Shown: positions 1 to 9,503 of the stretch, piece by piece
How the letters are laid out: every line of letters begins with the position of its first letter
How positions within the stretch are numbered: position 1 is the first letter of the stretch
DNA from: Pseudomonas bubulae
GTDB lineage: Bacteria; Pseudomonadota; Gammaproteobacteria; Pseudomonadales; Pseudomonadaceae
DNA: 64,000 nt
Direction: 5' to 3'
NCBI RefSeq assembly: GCF_037023725.1
Contig: NZ_CP146077.1
Coordinates: 1,587,001-1,651,000, forward strand
The notes under the pieces: model-generated
What the model was told of the DNA's origin: nothing
What the model saw: the letters and a program-made list of their open reading frames with translations, nothing else
Database searches by the model: none
Translations under genes and position numbers: made by a program

Positions 1-566
1 AGCGCGCGCTGCATCTCGAAGAATTCGTTCTGGATCATCTCGCGGTTGATCGGGTCCACCGCACCAAACGGTTCATCCATCAGCAGCAGCGGCGCATCGG
101 CCGCCAGGGCGCGAATCACGCCGATTCGTTGCTGCTGACCACCAGACAGTTCGCGCGGATAACGGTTGAGGTATTGCTTGGGCTCCAGCTTGATCATGCT
201 CATCAGTTCGCGGGCACGGTCATGGCACTTTTGCTTGTCCCACCCCAGCAGGCGCGGAACGATGGTGATGTTCTCCTCGATGGTCATGTTGGGGAACAGG
301 CCGATCTGCTGGATCACATAACCAATATTGCGACGCAGGGTTACCGGGTCGAGGTCAGTGGTGTCTTCGCCATTGATAAGGATCTTGCCCGACGTGGGCT
401 TGATCAGACGGTTGATCATTTTCAGCGTGGTGCTTTTGCCGCAGCCCGAAGGCCCGAGGAATACGCAGATTTCGCCTTCATTGACGGTCAGGTTTACCGA
501 GTCCACGGCCTTTACATCTTTGCCGTTGCTTTGGAATGTTTTGCTGAGGTTTTGAAGTTCGATCAT
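1..566 (-). CDS. Osmoprotectant ABC transporter ATP-binding subunit (3' end cut by window)
   Basis: The first 188 residues are present; the C-terminus lies outside the window. The protein energises import of a quaternary amine such as glycine betaine, choline or carnitine. Visible motifs are Walker A GPSGCGKST (about residues 38-46), the Q-loop in VIQQIGLFPN, the signature LSGGQQQR and Walker B LLLMDEPFGAVD. The pattern is that of the OpuCA/ProV group. The ATG at 566 overlaps the TGA of the upstream permease (ATGA), so the two are translationally coupled. It is the last gene of a permease, binding protein, permease, ATPase operon. Missing CBS domains cannot be judged because the end is outside. 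Confidence 0.9.
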   Translation of the reverse strand, partial: MIELQNLSKTFQSNGKDVKAVDSVNLTVNEGEICVFLGPSGCGKSTTLKMINRLIKPTSGKILINGEDTTDLDPVTLRRNIGYVIQQIGLFPNMTIEENITIVPRLLGWDKQKCHDRARELMSMIKLEPKQYLNRYPRELSGGQQQRIGVIRALAADAPLLLMDEPFGAVDPINREMIQNEFFEMQRA

Positions 567-1216
567 TTGAGCAGTCCTTTTGGAGTCAGCGAGCGTTGCA
601 GCCATTGCAGAAGCAGGTCGGCGATGATGGCCAGAACACTGACCAACACGGCGCCTACGATCAGCATCGACATGTCGCTACGGCTGATTGCAGCAAGAAT
701 AAGTACACCCAGACCACCGGCACCGATGGTGGCGGCAATGGTCATGACGCCGATGTTCATGACCACGGCGGTACGCACACCGGCCAGAATCACCGGCACG
801 GCGATAGGCAGCTCAACCATGCGCAGGCGCTGGCTGAAGGTCATGCCGATACCGCGAGCGGCTTCGCGAATACCCGGTTCCACGCCGGTGAGGGCCAGGA
901 AGGTGTTACGCATGATCGGCAGCAGTGAGTACAAAAACACGGCGGTAATGGCCGGCATAGGGCCAAGACCCTGGCCGAACTTCGAATAGAACGGCAGCAG
1001 CAGGCCGAACAGGGCAATTGACGGAATGGTCAGCAGCACCGTGGCGCTGGCTTGCAGCGGGCCGGCCAGCGACGGAAAGCGTGTCATCAGCACGCCCAGC
1101 GGCACGCCGATCAGGATTGCCAGAATCACGGCAATGCCGACCAGGGTGATGTGCTGCAAGGTCAGATGCAGAACAAGCGACCAGTCCATGTGGGAAAAGG
1201 CGTTTAAAAATTCCAT
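563..1216 (-). CDS. Osmoprotectant ABC transporter permease (OpuCB/YehW type)
   Basis: This 217-residue inner-membrane permease has several hydrophobic segments and the EAA-type loop EAARGIGMTFSQRLRMVELP (about residues 138-157) that docks on the ATPase. Length and motif match the small permeases of the OpuC/OsmU/Yeh family. It lies 14 bp downstream of the binding protein and overlaps the ATPase gene by four bases, so one transcript is expected. The family imports glycine betaine and related solutes for osmotic protection or as a carbon source. The substrate here cannot be read from sequence. Confidence 0.88.
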   Translation of the reverse strand: MEFLNAFSHMDWSLVLHLTLQHITLVGIAVILAILIGVPLGVLMTRFPSLAGPLQASATVLLTIPSIALFGLLLPFYSKFGQGLGPMPAITAVFLYSLLPIMRNTFLALTGVEPGIREAARGIGMTFSQRLRMVELPIAVPVILAGVRTAVVMNIGVMTIAATIGAGGLGVLILAAISRSDMSMLIVGAVLVSVLAIIADLLLQWLQRSLTPKGLLK

Positions 1217-1230
1217 GTCTTCTCCTCTTT

Positions 1231-2124
1231 TCAGTTCAGTGGATGCTGGCGCAGAAAGTCTGCGGCGACTTTGGACGGGCTTTCGTGGTTTACATCGACC
1301 CGGGCGTTGAGTTGACGCATGGTTTCATCGTCAAACAGATCGGCCAGTGGCTTGAGCAGCCCCGCAAGGTCGGGGTGCTGATCCAGGTAGGCCTGACGCA
1401 CTACCGGCGCGGCGGTGTAGTCCGGGAAGTAGTGCTTGTCGTCTTCAAGCAATTTGAGATTGAAGGCGCTCAAGCGACCGTCCGTGGTGTAGACCAGTCC
1501 GGCAAACACCTGGCCGTTTTTCAGCGCGGTGTAGACCAGCCCGGCGTCCATCTGGCGGATATTGCGACGGGTCAGGTCCATGTCGTAGAGCTTGACCATA
1601 CCCAGCAAGCCGTCGGAGCGGTTGGCGAACTCGGTGTCCAGGGCCACCAGCGCATTTTTGTTGTCCGGTTCGCGCATTGCCTTGTTCAGGTCGCTGATGC
1701 TGTTGATGCCCGGAAACGCTTCGGCCACCTTTTGTGGCAGTGCCAGCGCATAGGTGTTGCTGAACTTGGACGGATGCAGCCAGACCAGTCCTTGTTTAGC
1801 ATCGACCTCTTTTACCCGGTCGTAGGATTGCTGGCTGTCGAGTTTGTCGGTGATGTGGTTGTAGGCCACCAGCGAAACGCCGGTGTATTCCCACACCATG
1901 TCCAGTTGCCCCGACTCCTGGGCCGAACGCGCCAGGCTGCTGCCCAGCCCGCCGGTGACCTGAGCGTTATAGCCCTTGCTGTTGAGGTATTGCGAAGTGA
2001 TTTCCGCGAGCAGGGTTTGCTCGGTAAACACCCGCGCCCCAATGCGAATCAAGGGTTTTTCCGCAGCCTGGGCAATTCCTGCACACAGCAGGATGCAGCC
2101 TAGTAAAAAGCTAATTTTTTTCAT
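1231..2124 (-). CDS. Periplasmic glycine betaine/choline-type substrate-binding protein
   Basis: This 297-residue protein has a Sec signal peptide (MKKISFLLGC..., cleavage near AQA-AEKP). The mature part fits the OpuAC/OsmF family: an early RIGARVFTEQ segment, GGLGSSLARSAQ, and VWEYTGVSL, where an aromatic residue usually contributes to the cation-binding cage. It would capture a quaternary amine in the periplasm and deliver it to the two flanking permeases. No lipobox is seen, so it should be soluble. It sits between the two permease genes with gaps of 14 and 25 bp. The exact ligand is not determined. Confidence 0.88.
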   Translation of the reverse strand: MKKISFLLGCILLCAGIAQAAEKPLIRIGARVFTEQTLLAEITSQYLNSKGYNAQVTGGLGSSLARSAQESGQLDMVWEYTGVSLVAYNHITDKLDSQQSYDRVKEVDAKQGLVWLHPSKFSNTYALALPQKVAEAFPGINSISDLNKAMREPDNKNALVALDTEFANRSDGLLGMVKLYDMDLTRRNIRQMDAGLVYTALKNGQVFAGLVYTTDGRLSAFNLKLLEDDKHYFPDYTAAPVVRQAYLDQHPDLAGLLKPLADLFDDETMRQLNARVDVNHESPSKVAADFLRQHPLN

Positions 2125-2149
2125 GGTTATTCCTTTGCTCAGCCAGACC

Positions 2150-2866
2150 TTAAGCAGGTCGCAGACCGCGTTCCAACCACTGGCGGCTGATGAGTATCAC
2201 CAGGCCGTCGAGCAGCAGTGCCAGCAGCGCAGTACAGGCGGCGCCGAGGATCAGTTGCGGCTGATTGTTGAGGGCAATGCCTGGAAAAATCAGGCTGCCC
2301 AGGCTGTTGGCGCCGATCAGGAACGCCAGCGGGGCGGTACCGACGTTGATCGCCAGTGCCACGCGTACACCGCCCATGATGATGGGCACGGCGTTGGGCA
2401 ACTCGACCCGCCACAGCACCTGGCGCGGGGTCATGCCGATACCGACGGCGGCTTCCTTGAGCGAACCCTGGACGTTTTTCAAGCCTTCGTAGGTATTGCG
2501 CACAATGGGCAGCAACGAGGCGAGAAACAGGGCGAAGATGGCAGGGCCGCTACCGATGCCCAGGAAACCCAGGGCAATGGCCAGTACCGCCAGAGGAGGC
2601 ACGGTGTTGCCGATGTTGAAGACTTGCATGAAGCGTTCCGCACGTCCGGCCATTGAAGGTCGGCTGAGGAAAATGCCGGCAGGTATCCCTACAAGGAGGG
2701 CGGCGAGCATTGAAGCGAGTACCAGGTACAGGTGGGCTTGCAGGTAGAACAACAAATCATCTTGATAGTGTTCGATAGTGCTGATGCCGATCCAGTGGAC
2801 CAACAGGGCCAGAAGCGCGATAACGACCGCGCATCCTATAAGCCCTTTTCCATAGCGATTCGCCAT
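2150..2866 (-). CDS. Osmoprotectant ABC transporter permease (OpuCD/YehY type)
   Basis: This 238-residue integral membrane protein has a docking loop KEAAVGIGMTPRQVLWRVEL (about residues 137-156). It is a paralogue of the 217-residue permease in the same operon, with which it should form a heterodimeric channel. It is the first gene of the operon. The start ATG at 2866 follows a clear AGGAG ribosome site. An N-terminal hydrophobic segment (CAVVIALLALLVHW) precedes the core. The order permease, binding protein, permease, ATPase differs from the ATPase-first order of P. aeruginosa opuCABCD, so this may be a second system; I leave the symbol blank. Confidence 0.87.
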   Translation of the reverse strand: MANRYGKGLIGCAVVIALLALLVHWIGISTIEHYQDDLLFYLQAHLYLVLASMLAALLVGIPAGIFLSRPSMAGRAERFMQVFNIGNTVPPLAVLAIALGFLGIGSGPAIFALFLASLLPIVRNTYEGLKNVQGSLKEAAVGIGMTPRQVLWRVELPNAVPIIMGGVRVALAINVGTAPLAFLIGANSLGSLIFPGIALNNQPQLILGAACTALLALLLDGLVILISRQWLERGLRPA

Positions 2867-3205
2867 AGACGGACTCCTTTTTTTTCAGTCGGCGAACACA
2901 TCGTCGTGTGGCAAGGCCATTCCTGGCTGCCGGCAATATGTTCGCGAAGAGCAACAGGTGGTGGCGAAAATGCGCCCTCAACACCTGTCATTAGCGCAGC
3001 CTCGTCAGGCTAACTTGCTGATATTTCAGCCCCTGACGCTTTGTCGTATCAGGAGAGTGGACGCCTCCACTGTTTAAAAGGTTCACATTTTTTACGGCAC
3101 ATTGCCACCCTTGTCCGACGAGCCACGGTTCCAACGGTGGCTGTAGGCGCCTGATTTGAGCTATAATCCGCGCCCTTTTTTGAATCAATCGTCAGGCGAT
3201 TTCCC
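2867..3205. other. Divergent intergenic region between the osmoprotectant operon and prfC
   Basis: These 339 bp hold the promoters of both divergent units. No convincing ORF is seen. The prfC promoter candidate is at 3162. I see no clear operator or long hairpin for the osmoprotectant operon, though osmotic control would be expected from the family. Confidence 0.6.
3138..3167 (+). promoter_or_regulatory. Probable sigma-70 promoter of prfC
   Basis: A perfect TATAAT lies at 3162-3167, about 40 bp before the prfC ATG. The -35 candidate TGGCTG (3138-3143, 18-bp spacer) is a poor match, so the assignment rests on the -10 box. Confidence 0.5.
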
Positions 3206-4789
3206 ATGACCAACCAGGCCGCCGAAGTCGCGAAACGCCGCACTTTCGCCATTATTTCCCACCCCGATGCGGGTAAGACCACCATCACCGAAAAGCTCTT
3301 GCTGATGGGTAAGGCGATTGCTGTCGCCGGTACGGTGAAATCGCGAAAGTCCGACCGCCATGCCACCTCCGACTGGATGGAAATGGAGAAACAACGGGGT
3401 ATTTCGATTACCACGTCGGTCATGCAGTTCCCGTATCGCGACAACATGATCAACCTGCTCGACACCCCGGGCCACGAAGACTTCTCCGAAGACACCTACC
3501 GCACGCTGACCGCGGTCGACTCGGCGCTGATGGTCCTCGACGGCGGTAAGGGCGTTGAGCCACGTACCATCGCCCTGATGGACGTGTGTCGTCTGCGTGA
3601 CACGCCAATCGTCAGCTTTATCAACAAACTCGACCGCGATATTCGCGACCCGATCGAGTTGCTGGACGAGATCGAAGCGGTCCTGAAAATCAAGGCGGCG
3701 CCGATCACCTGGCCGATCGGCTGCTACCGCGATTTCAAGGGTGTCTACCACCTGGCAGACGACTACATCATCGTCTACACCGCCGGTCATGGGCATGAGC
3801 GCACCGAAACCAAAATCATCGAAAAGCTCGATTCCGATGAAGCCCGGGCCCACTTGGGTGACGAGTACGATCGTTTTGTTGATCAACTGGAACTGGTTCA
3901 GGGCGCTTGCCATGAATTCAACCAGCAGGAATTTCTCGACGGCCAGTTGACCCCGGTGTTCTTCGGTACCGCACTGGGCAACTTTGGTGTCGACCATGTG
4001 CTCGACGCGGTAGTGGACTGGGCGCCGAAGCCGCTGGCCCGTGTTGCCAACGAGCGTACCGTCGAGCCGGTTGAAGAGAAATTCACCGGTTTCGTGTTCA
4101 AGATCCAGGCGAACATGGACCCGAAACACCGCGACCGTATCGCCTTTATGCGCATTTGCTCGGGCAAATACGAAAAGGGCATGAAAATGCGCCATGTGCG
4201 CACCGGCAAAGATGTTCGTATCGGCGATGCGCTGACGTTCTTCTCCTCCGAGCGTGAACAGCTCGAAGAGGCTTTTGCAGGCGATATCATCGGTTTGCAC
4301 AACCACGGCACCATCCAGATCGGTGACACCTTCACCGAAGGTGAGAGCCTGAGCTTCACCGGTATTCCGCACTTTGCCCCGGAACTGTTCCGTCGCGTAC
4401 GTCTGCGCGATCCACTCAAGTCCAAGCAATTGCGCCAGGGCTTGCAGCAACTGGCCGAAGAGGGCGCCACCCAGGTGTTCTTCCCGGAGCGCAGCAACGA
4501 CATCATCCTGGGCGCCGTGGGTGTGCTGCAGTTCGACGTGGTCGCCAGCCGCTTGAAAGAAGAATACAAAGTGGAATGCTCCTACGAGCCGATCACTGTG
4601 TACTCGGCTCGCTGGATTGATTGCGACGATAAGAAGAAGCTCGAAGAGTTCAGCGTCAAAGCTGTGGAAAACCTGGCGGTGGACGGTGGCGGTCACCTGA
4701 CCTATCTGGCTCCGACCCGCGTCAATCTGGCGTTGATGGAAGAGCGCTGGCCGGATGTGAAATTCCGCGCTACCCGTGAGCATCACTAA
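3206..4789 (+). CDS. prfC: Peptide chain release factor 3 (RF3)
   Basis: RF3 is a translational GTPase that removes RF1 or RF2 from the ribosome after peptide release. The 527-residue protein has the usual family length. G-domain motifs are in order: SHPDAGKTT (18-26), RGIS (73-76, switch I), DTPGHEDF (86-93) and NKLD (140-143). The C-terminal part matches RF3 domains II and III. It is a single-gene unit with its own promoter and a strong terminator 24 bp after the stop. The start ATG gives the canonical N-terminus just before the G1 motif. Confidence 0.98.
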   Translation: MTNQAAEVAKRRTFAIISHPDAGKTTITEKLLLMGKAIAVAGTVKSRKSDRHATSDWMEMEKQRGISITTSVMQFPYRDNMINLLDTPGHEDFSEDTYRTLTAVDSALMVLDGGKGVEPRTIALMDVCRLRDTPIVSFINKLDRDIRDPIELLDEIEAVLKIKAAPITWPIGCYRDFKGVYHLADDYIIVYTAGHGHERTETKIIEKLDSDEARAHLGDEYDRFVDQLELVQGACHEFNQQEFLDGQLTPVFFGTALGNFGVDHVLDAVVDWAPKPLARVANERTVEPVEEKFTGFVFKIQANMDPKHRDRIAFMRICSGKYEKGMKMRHVRTGKDVRIGDALTFFSSEREQLEEAFAGDIIGLHNHGTIQIGDTFTEGESLSFTGIPHFAPELFRRVRLRDPLKSKQLRQGLQQLAEEGATQVFFPERSNDIILGAVGVLQFDVVASRLKEEYKVECSYEPITVYSARWIDCDDKKKLEEFSVKAVENLAVDGGGHLTYLAPTRVNLALMEERWPDVKFRATREHH

Positions 4790-4812
4790 ACACTTCGGTG
4801 TCTGGTTGAAAT

Positions 4813-4843
4813 AAAGCGAAGCCCTTGGGCTTCGCTTTTTTTT
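4813..4843 (+). terminator. Rho-independent terminator of prfC
   Basis: A 12-bp perfect inverted repeat, AAAGCGAAGCCC / GGGCTTCGCTTT (4813-4824, 4827-4838), runs into a tract of T to 4843. Confidence 0.93.
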
Positions 4844-4854
4844 GCCCGCGAACT

Positions 4855-4951
4855 TTATAGTCGCTGCCGAAGGCTGCGATCGCGCCCGAAGCAATTTACG
4901 ACTGCTACGCAGCCGGACGCAGCCTCGCGCTGCTCGTCAACGGCTACAAGT
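4855..4951. repeat. Degenerate copy of the GTAGC..GCTGCCGAAGGCTGCG palindromic repeat
   Basis: It contains GCTGCCGAAGGCTGCG followed by the inverted element ACGCAGCC..CGGCTAC. It belongs to the same family as the copies at 5396, 17587, 33208 and 35981. It is the most diverged of the five. Confidence 0.65.
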
Positions 4952-5095
4952 GAGCGTATGGCCCATCACACAGTATCGACAAACGCGGCTGCGTTACTCC
5001 GAATGGGTATATCCCAGCCTGTGAGTTTCTGGAAAAGCTGAAAGGGGCGGACTAGGTTTAAAGGGTGCTTTTCTCACAACAGGATGGAAATCGCG

Positions 5096-5380
5096 ATGAA
5101 GCTTTTTCAACGCATTGTGCTGTTGCTCAAGGTGCTGGTGCTGCTGACGGTGAGTGCCTCGGCGGCTTGGGCGAGCAACCCGCTGAGCAGCACGGGGGCC
5201 GGGTTTTCAGTAACAGGCGTGCCGGGGCCGACAATTCATGCCATCTACAAGTCGGATTCCGAACCTGGGGACCAGGGGCAGGGCGGCAGTTCGGGGGATG
5301 ATGACCAGACCGATGGTGATGGCGGCGGTGACGGTGGGGATAACGGCGATGAGGGCGATGAAGGCGATAGCCAGACGTAA
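5096..5380 (+). CDS. Small secreted Asp/Gly-rich acidic protein, function unknown
   Basis: I do not recognise this gene. From ATG 5096 it encodes 94 residues: a clear signal peptide (MKLFQRIVLLLKVLVLL..., cleavage near AWA-SNP), a short Gly/Ser/Pro-containing segment, and a C-terminal half made almost only of Asp, Glu, Gly, Ser and Gln. The ATG at 5096 is preferred over the in-frame ATG at 5084, because the upstream AGGATGGA then acts as its ribosome site. The tail is low-complexity and strongly acidic, which could suit calcium binding or a surface role, but that is inference. It stands alone between two palindromic repeats. Confidence 0.6.
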   Translation: MKLFQRIVLLLKVLVLLTVSASAAWASNPLSSTGAGFSVTGVPGPTIHAIYKSDSEPGDQGQGGSSGDDDQTDGDGGGDGGDNGDEGDEGDSQT

Positions 5381-5395
5381 TGCATTACCCCTATG

Positions 5396-5534
5396 TGTAG
5401 CAGCTGCCGAAGGCTGCGTTCGATTGCGAAGCAATCGTAAAACCTGAGCTTGCGGTATGTCTGTTACTCCGCGGGCCTCGATTTTACGACGGCTGCGCCG
5501 CCGAACGCAGCCTTCGTTCCTCGGCAGCTGCTAC
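5396..5534. repeat. Large palindromic intergenic repeat (GTAGCAGCTGCCGA family)
   Basis: The left end GTAGCAGCTGCCGAAGGCTGCGTTCG and the right end CGAACGCAGCCTTCG..GGCAGCTGCTAC are inverted copies around a central spacer. It begins 15 bp after the small acidic protein gene and ends 9 bp before the dppF stop, so it sits between two convergent genes. Confidence 0.85.
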
Positions 5535-5543
5535 GGGTCGTGC

Positions 5544-6518
5544 TTAGCTCTGCAAAAACTGCTCCGCGTGATGGCAGGCAACCTGGCGGTTGTCGAGCAG
5601 GCGCAGTACAGGTTCGTCTGTGCTGCACAACTCGGTCGCATACGGGCAGCGCTTGTGAAAGGCGCAACCTGATGGCGGGTTCAGCGGGTTGGGCAGCTCG
5701 CCGACGATCTTGATTTTTGGCTTGAGCGGATCGGGGTGGATCGTCGGCGTGGCCGACAGCAGCGCCTGGGTGTAGGGGTGCAACGGCCGGGTGTAGATCT
5801 CTTCCTTGGGGCCCATCTCTACCGGGCGACCGAGGTACATCACCAGTACCGTGTCGGCCACATGTCGCACCACCGCCAGGTTGTGGGAAATGAACACGTA
5901 GGCAGTGTTGAACTCCTGCTGCAAATCCATAAACAGGTTAAGCACCTGCGCCTGGATCGACACGTCCAGCGCCGAGGTCGGTTCGTCCGCCACCAGCACC
6001 TTGGGTTGCAACATCATGGCCCGAGCCAGGGCGATACGCTGGCGCTGGCCCCCCGAGAACATATGCGGGTAGCGCTGGTAATGCTCGGGGCGCAAGCCGA
6101 CCTGTTTCATCATGGCCTGGACTTTTTCGCGGCGCTCGCTGGCGCTCAGGCTGGTGTTGATGAGCAGTGGCTCGGCCAGTTGATCGCCGATTTTCTGCCG
6201 CGGGTTGAGCGAGGCGTAGGGGCTCTGGAACACCATCTGCACGTCTTTGCGCAGTTGTTTGCGCTCGGCCTTGTTGGCCCCTGCAACTTCTTGCCCGGCA
6301 ATTTTCAGCGAGCCCGAGGAGGGCTCTTCAATCAAGGTCAACGCGCGGGCCAGGGTGGATTTTCCGCAACCGGACTCTCCCACCACGGCAAGGGTTTTAC
6401 CGGCTTCCAGTTCAAATGACACGCCGTTGAGTGCGCGCACCAGCGCATGGCCTTTGAACATGCCACGGGATACTTCGTAGTGACGGGTTAGGTCGCGGGC
6501 GGTAAGAACAACAGTCAT
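5544..6518 (-). CDS. dppF: Dipeptide ABC transporter ATP-binding subunit DppF
   Basis: This 324-residue ATPase is one of the two that power DppBC. It shows Walker A GESGCGKST (47-55), signature FSGGQRQRIALARAM, Walker B KVLVADEPTSALD, and the C-terminal oligopeptide-transporter extension with clustered cysteines (GCAFHKRCPYATELC and a later ACHH). Such cysteines hold an iron-sulfur cluster in a mycobacterial Opp homologue; whether they do so here is inference. ATG 6518 overlaps the TAA of dppD by one base (TAATG). A longer in-frame start at 6602 would read back into dppD and is rejected. It is the last gene of the locus. Confidence 0.95.
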   Translation of the reverse strand: MTVVLTARDLTRHYEVSRGMFKGHALVRALNGVSFELEAGKTLAVVGESGCGKSTLARALTLIEEPSSGSLKIAGQEVAGANKAERKQLRKDVQMVFQSPYASLNPRQKIGDQLAEPLLINTSLSASERREKVQAMMKQVGLRPEHYQRYPHMFSGGQRQRIALARAMMLQPKVLVADEPTSALDVSIQAQVLNLFMDLQQEFNTAYVFISHNLAVVRHVADTVLVMYLGRPVEMGPKEEIYTRPLHPYTQALLSATPTIHPDPLKPKIKIVGELPNPLNPPSGCAFHKRCPYATELCSTDEPVLRLLDNRQVACHHAEQFLQS

Positions 6519-7486
6519 TACGCCACCTCCTGATTCAAGGGGAAGAAGCAGCGCACCTGGCTGTGAGCCTGTTGCTCCAGCGCAGGACGTTGTTGACGAC
6601 ATTGCTCTTGTACATACGGGCAGCGCGGTGACAGCAGGCAGCCTTTGGGTCGGTCATAGCGACCGGGCACGATGCCGGGCAAGGTCGACAGACGGGCAGC
6701 GCCCATGCTGTGTTCCGGGATCGCAGCCAGCAGCGCCTCGCTGTACGGGTGCGCGGGCACATCAAACAGCCCCGGCACGTTGCCGACTTCCACGGCCTGG
6801 CCGGCGTACATCACGCATACCCGCTGGGCGGTTTCGGCGACTACTGCGAGGTCGTGGGTAATCAGCACCAGGCCCATGTTCTGTTCGCGTTGCAGGCTCA
6901 GCAGCAGGTCCATTATCTGCGCCTGGATGGTTACGTCCAGGGCCGTGGTAGGTTCGTCGGCGATCAGCAGTTTGGGTTCACCGGCAATCGCCATGGCAAT
7001 CGCCACGCGCTGGCTCATGCCGCCCGACAGTTGGTGCGGGTAGGCGTCCATGCGGCTGGCAGCCCCCGGGATTTCAACTTTTTCCAGCAGCTCGATGGCT
7101 CGTTTGCGCGCCGCCTTGGCGGACATTTTCAGGTGCAGGCGCAGCACTTCCTCGATCTGGAAACCCACGGTGTAGCTGGGGTTCAGTGCGGTCATGGGGT
7201 CCTGGAAGACCATCGCCATGTCCTTGCCGACGATCTGGCGGCGCTGACGCGCGCTGAGGGTCAGCATGTTCTTGCCGTCGAAGGTCAGCGCGTCGGCGCT
7301 GACGATACCAGGGTGCTCGATCAGGCCCATCAGCGCCATCATGGTCACGGACTTGCCCGACCCCGACTCACCGACAATTGCCAGTACTTCGCCTTTATCC
7401 ACAGACAGGCTCAGGCCGTCTACCACCGGCACGGCCGTAGCGTCGCCAAAACGGACATTGAGATTCTTGATTTCTAACAGTGACAT
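6518..7486 (-). CDS. dppD: Dipeptide ABC transporter ATP-binding subunit DppD
   Basis: This 322-residue protein pairs with DppF as the ATPase heterodimer of the peptide importer. Walker A is GESGSGKSV, the signature [15 protein letters not shown], and Walker [14 protein letters not shown]. The C-terminal extension has [15 protein letters not shown] and a final RC, the usual cysteine pattern of this subfamily. ATG 7486 is chosen because GAGGAG lies just upstream and [13 protein letters not shown] is the family N-terminus; the longer frame to 7531 overlaps dppC. It is 10 bp from dppC and overlaps dppF by one base. Confidence 0.95.
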   Translation of the reverse strand: MSLLEIKNLNVRFGDATAVPVVDGLSLSVDKGEVLAIVGESGSGKSVTMMALMGLIEHPGIVSADALTFDGKNMLTLSARQRRQIVGKDMAMVFQDPMTALNPSYTVGFQIEEVLRLHLKMSAKAARKRAIELLEKVEIPGAASRMDAYPHQLSGGMSQRVAIAMAIAGEPKLLIADEPTTALDVTIQAQIMDLLLSLQREQNMGLVLITHDLAVVAETAQRVCVMYAGQAVEVGNVPGLFDVPAHPYSEALLAAIPEHSMGAARLSTLPGIVPGRYDRPKGCLLSPRCPYVQEQCRQQRPALEQQAHSQVRCFFPLNQEVA

Positions 7487-7496
7487 GGGAATCTCC

Positions 7497-8408
7497 TCAG
7501 GCGGCGTTCTTGAGTTTCGGGTCCAGCGCATCGCGCAGGCCGTCGCCCATCAGGTTGATTGCCAGCACGCTGAGCAAAATGGTCAAGCCAGGCAGGCTGA
7601 CGACCCACCACGCGCGTTCGATATAGTCGCGGGCCGAAGCCAGCATGGTGCCCCACTCAGGGGTTGGCGGTTGTACGCCGAGGCCAAGAAAGCCCAGTGC
7701 TGCGGCGTCGAGGATCGCCGAGGAGAAACTCAGGGTGGCCTGCACGATCAGCGGCGCCATGCAGTTGGGCAGCACAGTGATAAACATCAGGCGCGGCAGA
7801 CTGGCACCGGCCAGGCGGGCAGCGGTCACATAGTCGCGGTTCAGCTCGCCCATCACGGCGGCACGGGTCAGACGCACGTACGATGGCAACGACACCACGG
7901 CAATGGCGATCACGGTGTTGATCAGGCCAGGGCCGAGGATGGCGACAATCGCCACGGCCAGCAGCAAGGAAGGCAGGGCCAGCATGATGTCCATCAACCG
8001 CATGATGCCCGGGCCGAGAAGGCGCGGAAAAAAGCCGGCAAACAGGCCCAGGATCACGCCCGGAATCAGCGAGATGACCACAGACGACAAACCGATCAAC
8101 AGCGACAGCCGTGAACCTTCGATCAGGCGTGACAGCAGGTCGCGACCCAGTTCATCGGTGCCCAGCAGAAATTGCCAGTTGCCGCCTTCCAGCCAGACCG
8201 GCGGGGTCAGCAGAAAGTCGCGGTATTGCTCACTCGGGCTATGGGGGGCGACCCACGGGGCGAAGATCGCGCAGAACACGATGATGGTCATGAAAATCAG
8301 ACCCGCCACAGCGCCCTTGTTCCGGGAGAAGGCATGCCAGAATTCTTTGTACGGTGATGGATAAAGCAGGCTTTGATCCACTTCGGTCGTGCTTGGGGAG
8401 GTGCTCAT
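7497..8408 (-). CDS. dppC: Dipeptide ABC transporter permease DppC
   Basis: This 303-residue inner-membrane permease has the OppC-type N-terminal segment ([20 protein letters not shown]) and a docking loop containing [15 protein letters not shown] (about residues 184-198). The hydrophobic spans fit the binding-protein-dependent transport family. ATG 8408 is used: [12 protein letters not shown] is a typical start, whereas the longer frame to 8450 overlaps dppB. It should form the translocation pore with DppB. Confidence 0.94.
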   Translation of the reverse strand: MSTSPSTTEVDQSLLYPSPYKEFWHAFSRNKGAVAGLIFMTIIVFCAIFAPWVAPHSPSEQYRDFLLTPPVWLEGGNWQFLLGTDELGRDLLSRLIEGSRLSLLIGLSSVVISLIPGVILGLFAGFFPRLLGPGIMRLMDIMLALPSLLLAVAIVAILGPGLINTVIAIAVVSLPSYVRLTRAAVMGELNRDYVTAARLAGASLPRLMFITVLPNCMAPLIVQATLSFSSAILDAAALGFLGLGVQPPTPEWGTMLASARDYIERAWWVVSLPGLTILLSVLAINLMGDGLRDALDPKLKNAA

Positions 8409-8418
8409 GGTCAGGATC

Positions 8419-9429
8419 TCAGCGCTGGTGACGGATGCGTGGGTTGGCAAAGCCGTAGAGGATGTCGACTACGAAGTTGACCAGAATCACCAGGCAGGCG
8501 ATTAGCAGGATGCCGTTTTGCACCACGGGATAGTCCCGGGCGCCAATGGCTTCGATCAGCCATTTACCGATACCGGGCCACGAAAAAATGGTTTCGGTCA
8601 GGACTGCACCGGCCAGCAGGGTGCCCACTTGCAGGCCGACCACGGTCAGTACCGGGATCAGGGCGTTGCGCAGGCCGTGCACGAACACCACGCGGGCGGG
8701 TGACAGGCCTTTGGCGCGGGCGGTACGGATGTAGTCTTCGCGCAGCACTTCAAGCATGGATGAGCGGGTCATCCGCGCGATCACGGCCAGCGGAATGGTA
8801 CCCAGCACAATGGCCGGCAGAATCAGGTGGTGCAACGCGTCCCAGAAGGCTTCGGGCTCGTCGCTGAGCAGGGTGTCGATAAGCATGAAGCCGGTTTTGG
8901 GCTCTATGTCGTAGAGCAGGTCGATACGCCCGGACACCGGGGTCCAGCCCAGGCCCACGGAGAAGAACATGATCAGGATCAGGCCCCACCAGAAGATCGG
9001 CATCGAATACCCCGCCAGGGAGATACCCATCACGCCGTGGTCAAACAATGAGCCGCGTTTGAGTGCCGCGATCACTCCCGCCAGTAGCCCGAGGATGCCG
9101 GCGAACAACAGGGCGGCGCTGGCCAGTTCCAGCGTGGCGGGGAACAGTGCGGAAAATTCGCTCCACACGCTTTCACGGGTGCGCAATGACTCGCCCAGAT
9201 CGCCATGTGCCAGTTTGCTGACGTAGTCGATGTACTGCTCGTGCAGCGGCTTGTTCAGACCCAGGCGCTCCATGGCCTGGGCGTGCATTTCAGGGTCTAC
9301 CCGGCGCTCACCCATCATGACTTCGACCGGGTCACCCGGGATCATGCGAATCAGGGCAAAGGTGAGCAAGGTGATGCCGAAGAACGTGGGGATCAACAAC
9401 CCCACTCGGCGGGCAATAAAACTAAACAT
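8419..9429 (-). CDS. dppB: Dipeptide ABC transporter permease DppB
   Basis: This 336-residue permease opens with MFSFIARRVGLLIPTFFGIT, the standard first membrane span of DppB/OppB/NikB, followed by the conserved RMIPGDPVEVMMGERR segment. The ATPase-contact loop is DYIRTARAKGLSPARVVFVH. Length agrees with the family (about 336-339). It follows the binding protein by 74 bp and precedes dppC by 10 bp, so dppBCDF is a tight transcription unit. Confidence 0.96.
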   Translation of the reverse strand: MFSFIARRVGLLIPTFFGITLLTFALIRMIPGDPVEVMMGERRVDPEMHAQAMERLGLNKPLHEQYIDYVSKLAHGDLGESLRTRESVWSEFSALFPATLELASAALLFAGILGLLAGVIAALKRGSLFDHGVMGISLAGYSMPIFWWGLILIMFFSVGLGWTPVSGRIDLLYDIEPKTGFMLIDTLLSDEPEAFWDALHHLILPAIVLGTIPLAVIARMTRSSMLEVLREDYIRTARAKGLSPARVVFVHGLRNALIPVLTVVGLQVGTLLAGAVLTETIFSWPGIGKWLIEAIGARDYPVVQNGILLIACLVILVNFVVDILYGFANPRIRHQR

Positions 9430-9503
9430 CGTGTGGTGTTCCTTATCAGCCGGTCAGGCAGGTCCGCCGGGGTTGAGGTAAACCCTGGCGGGTTTTTATT
9501 GTT

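Noticed and set aside
3185..4894. 569-residue minus-strand ORF over prfC
   Set aside because: Exact shadow of RF3; the plus strand has all GTPase motifs, while the minus frame reads as low-information sequence common opposite GC-rich genes.
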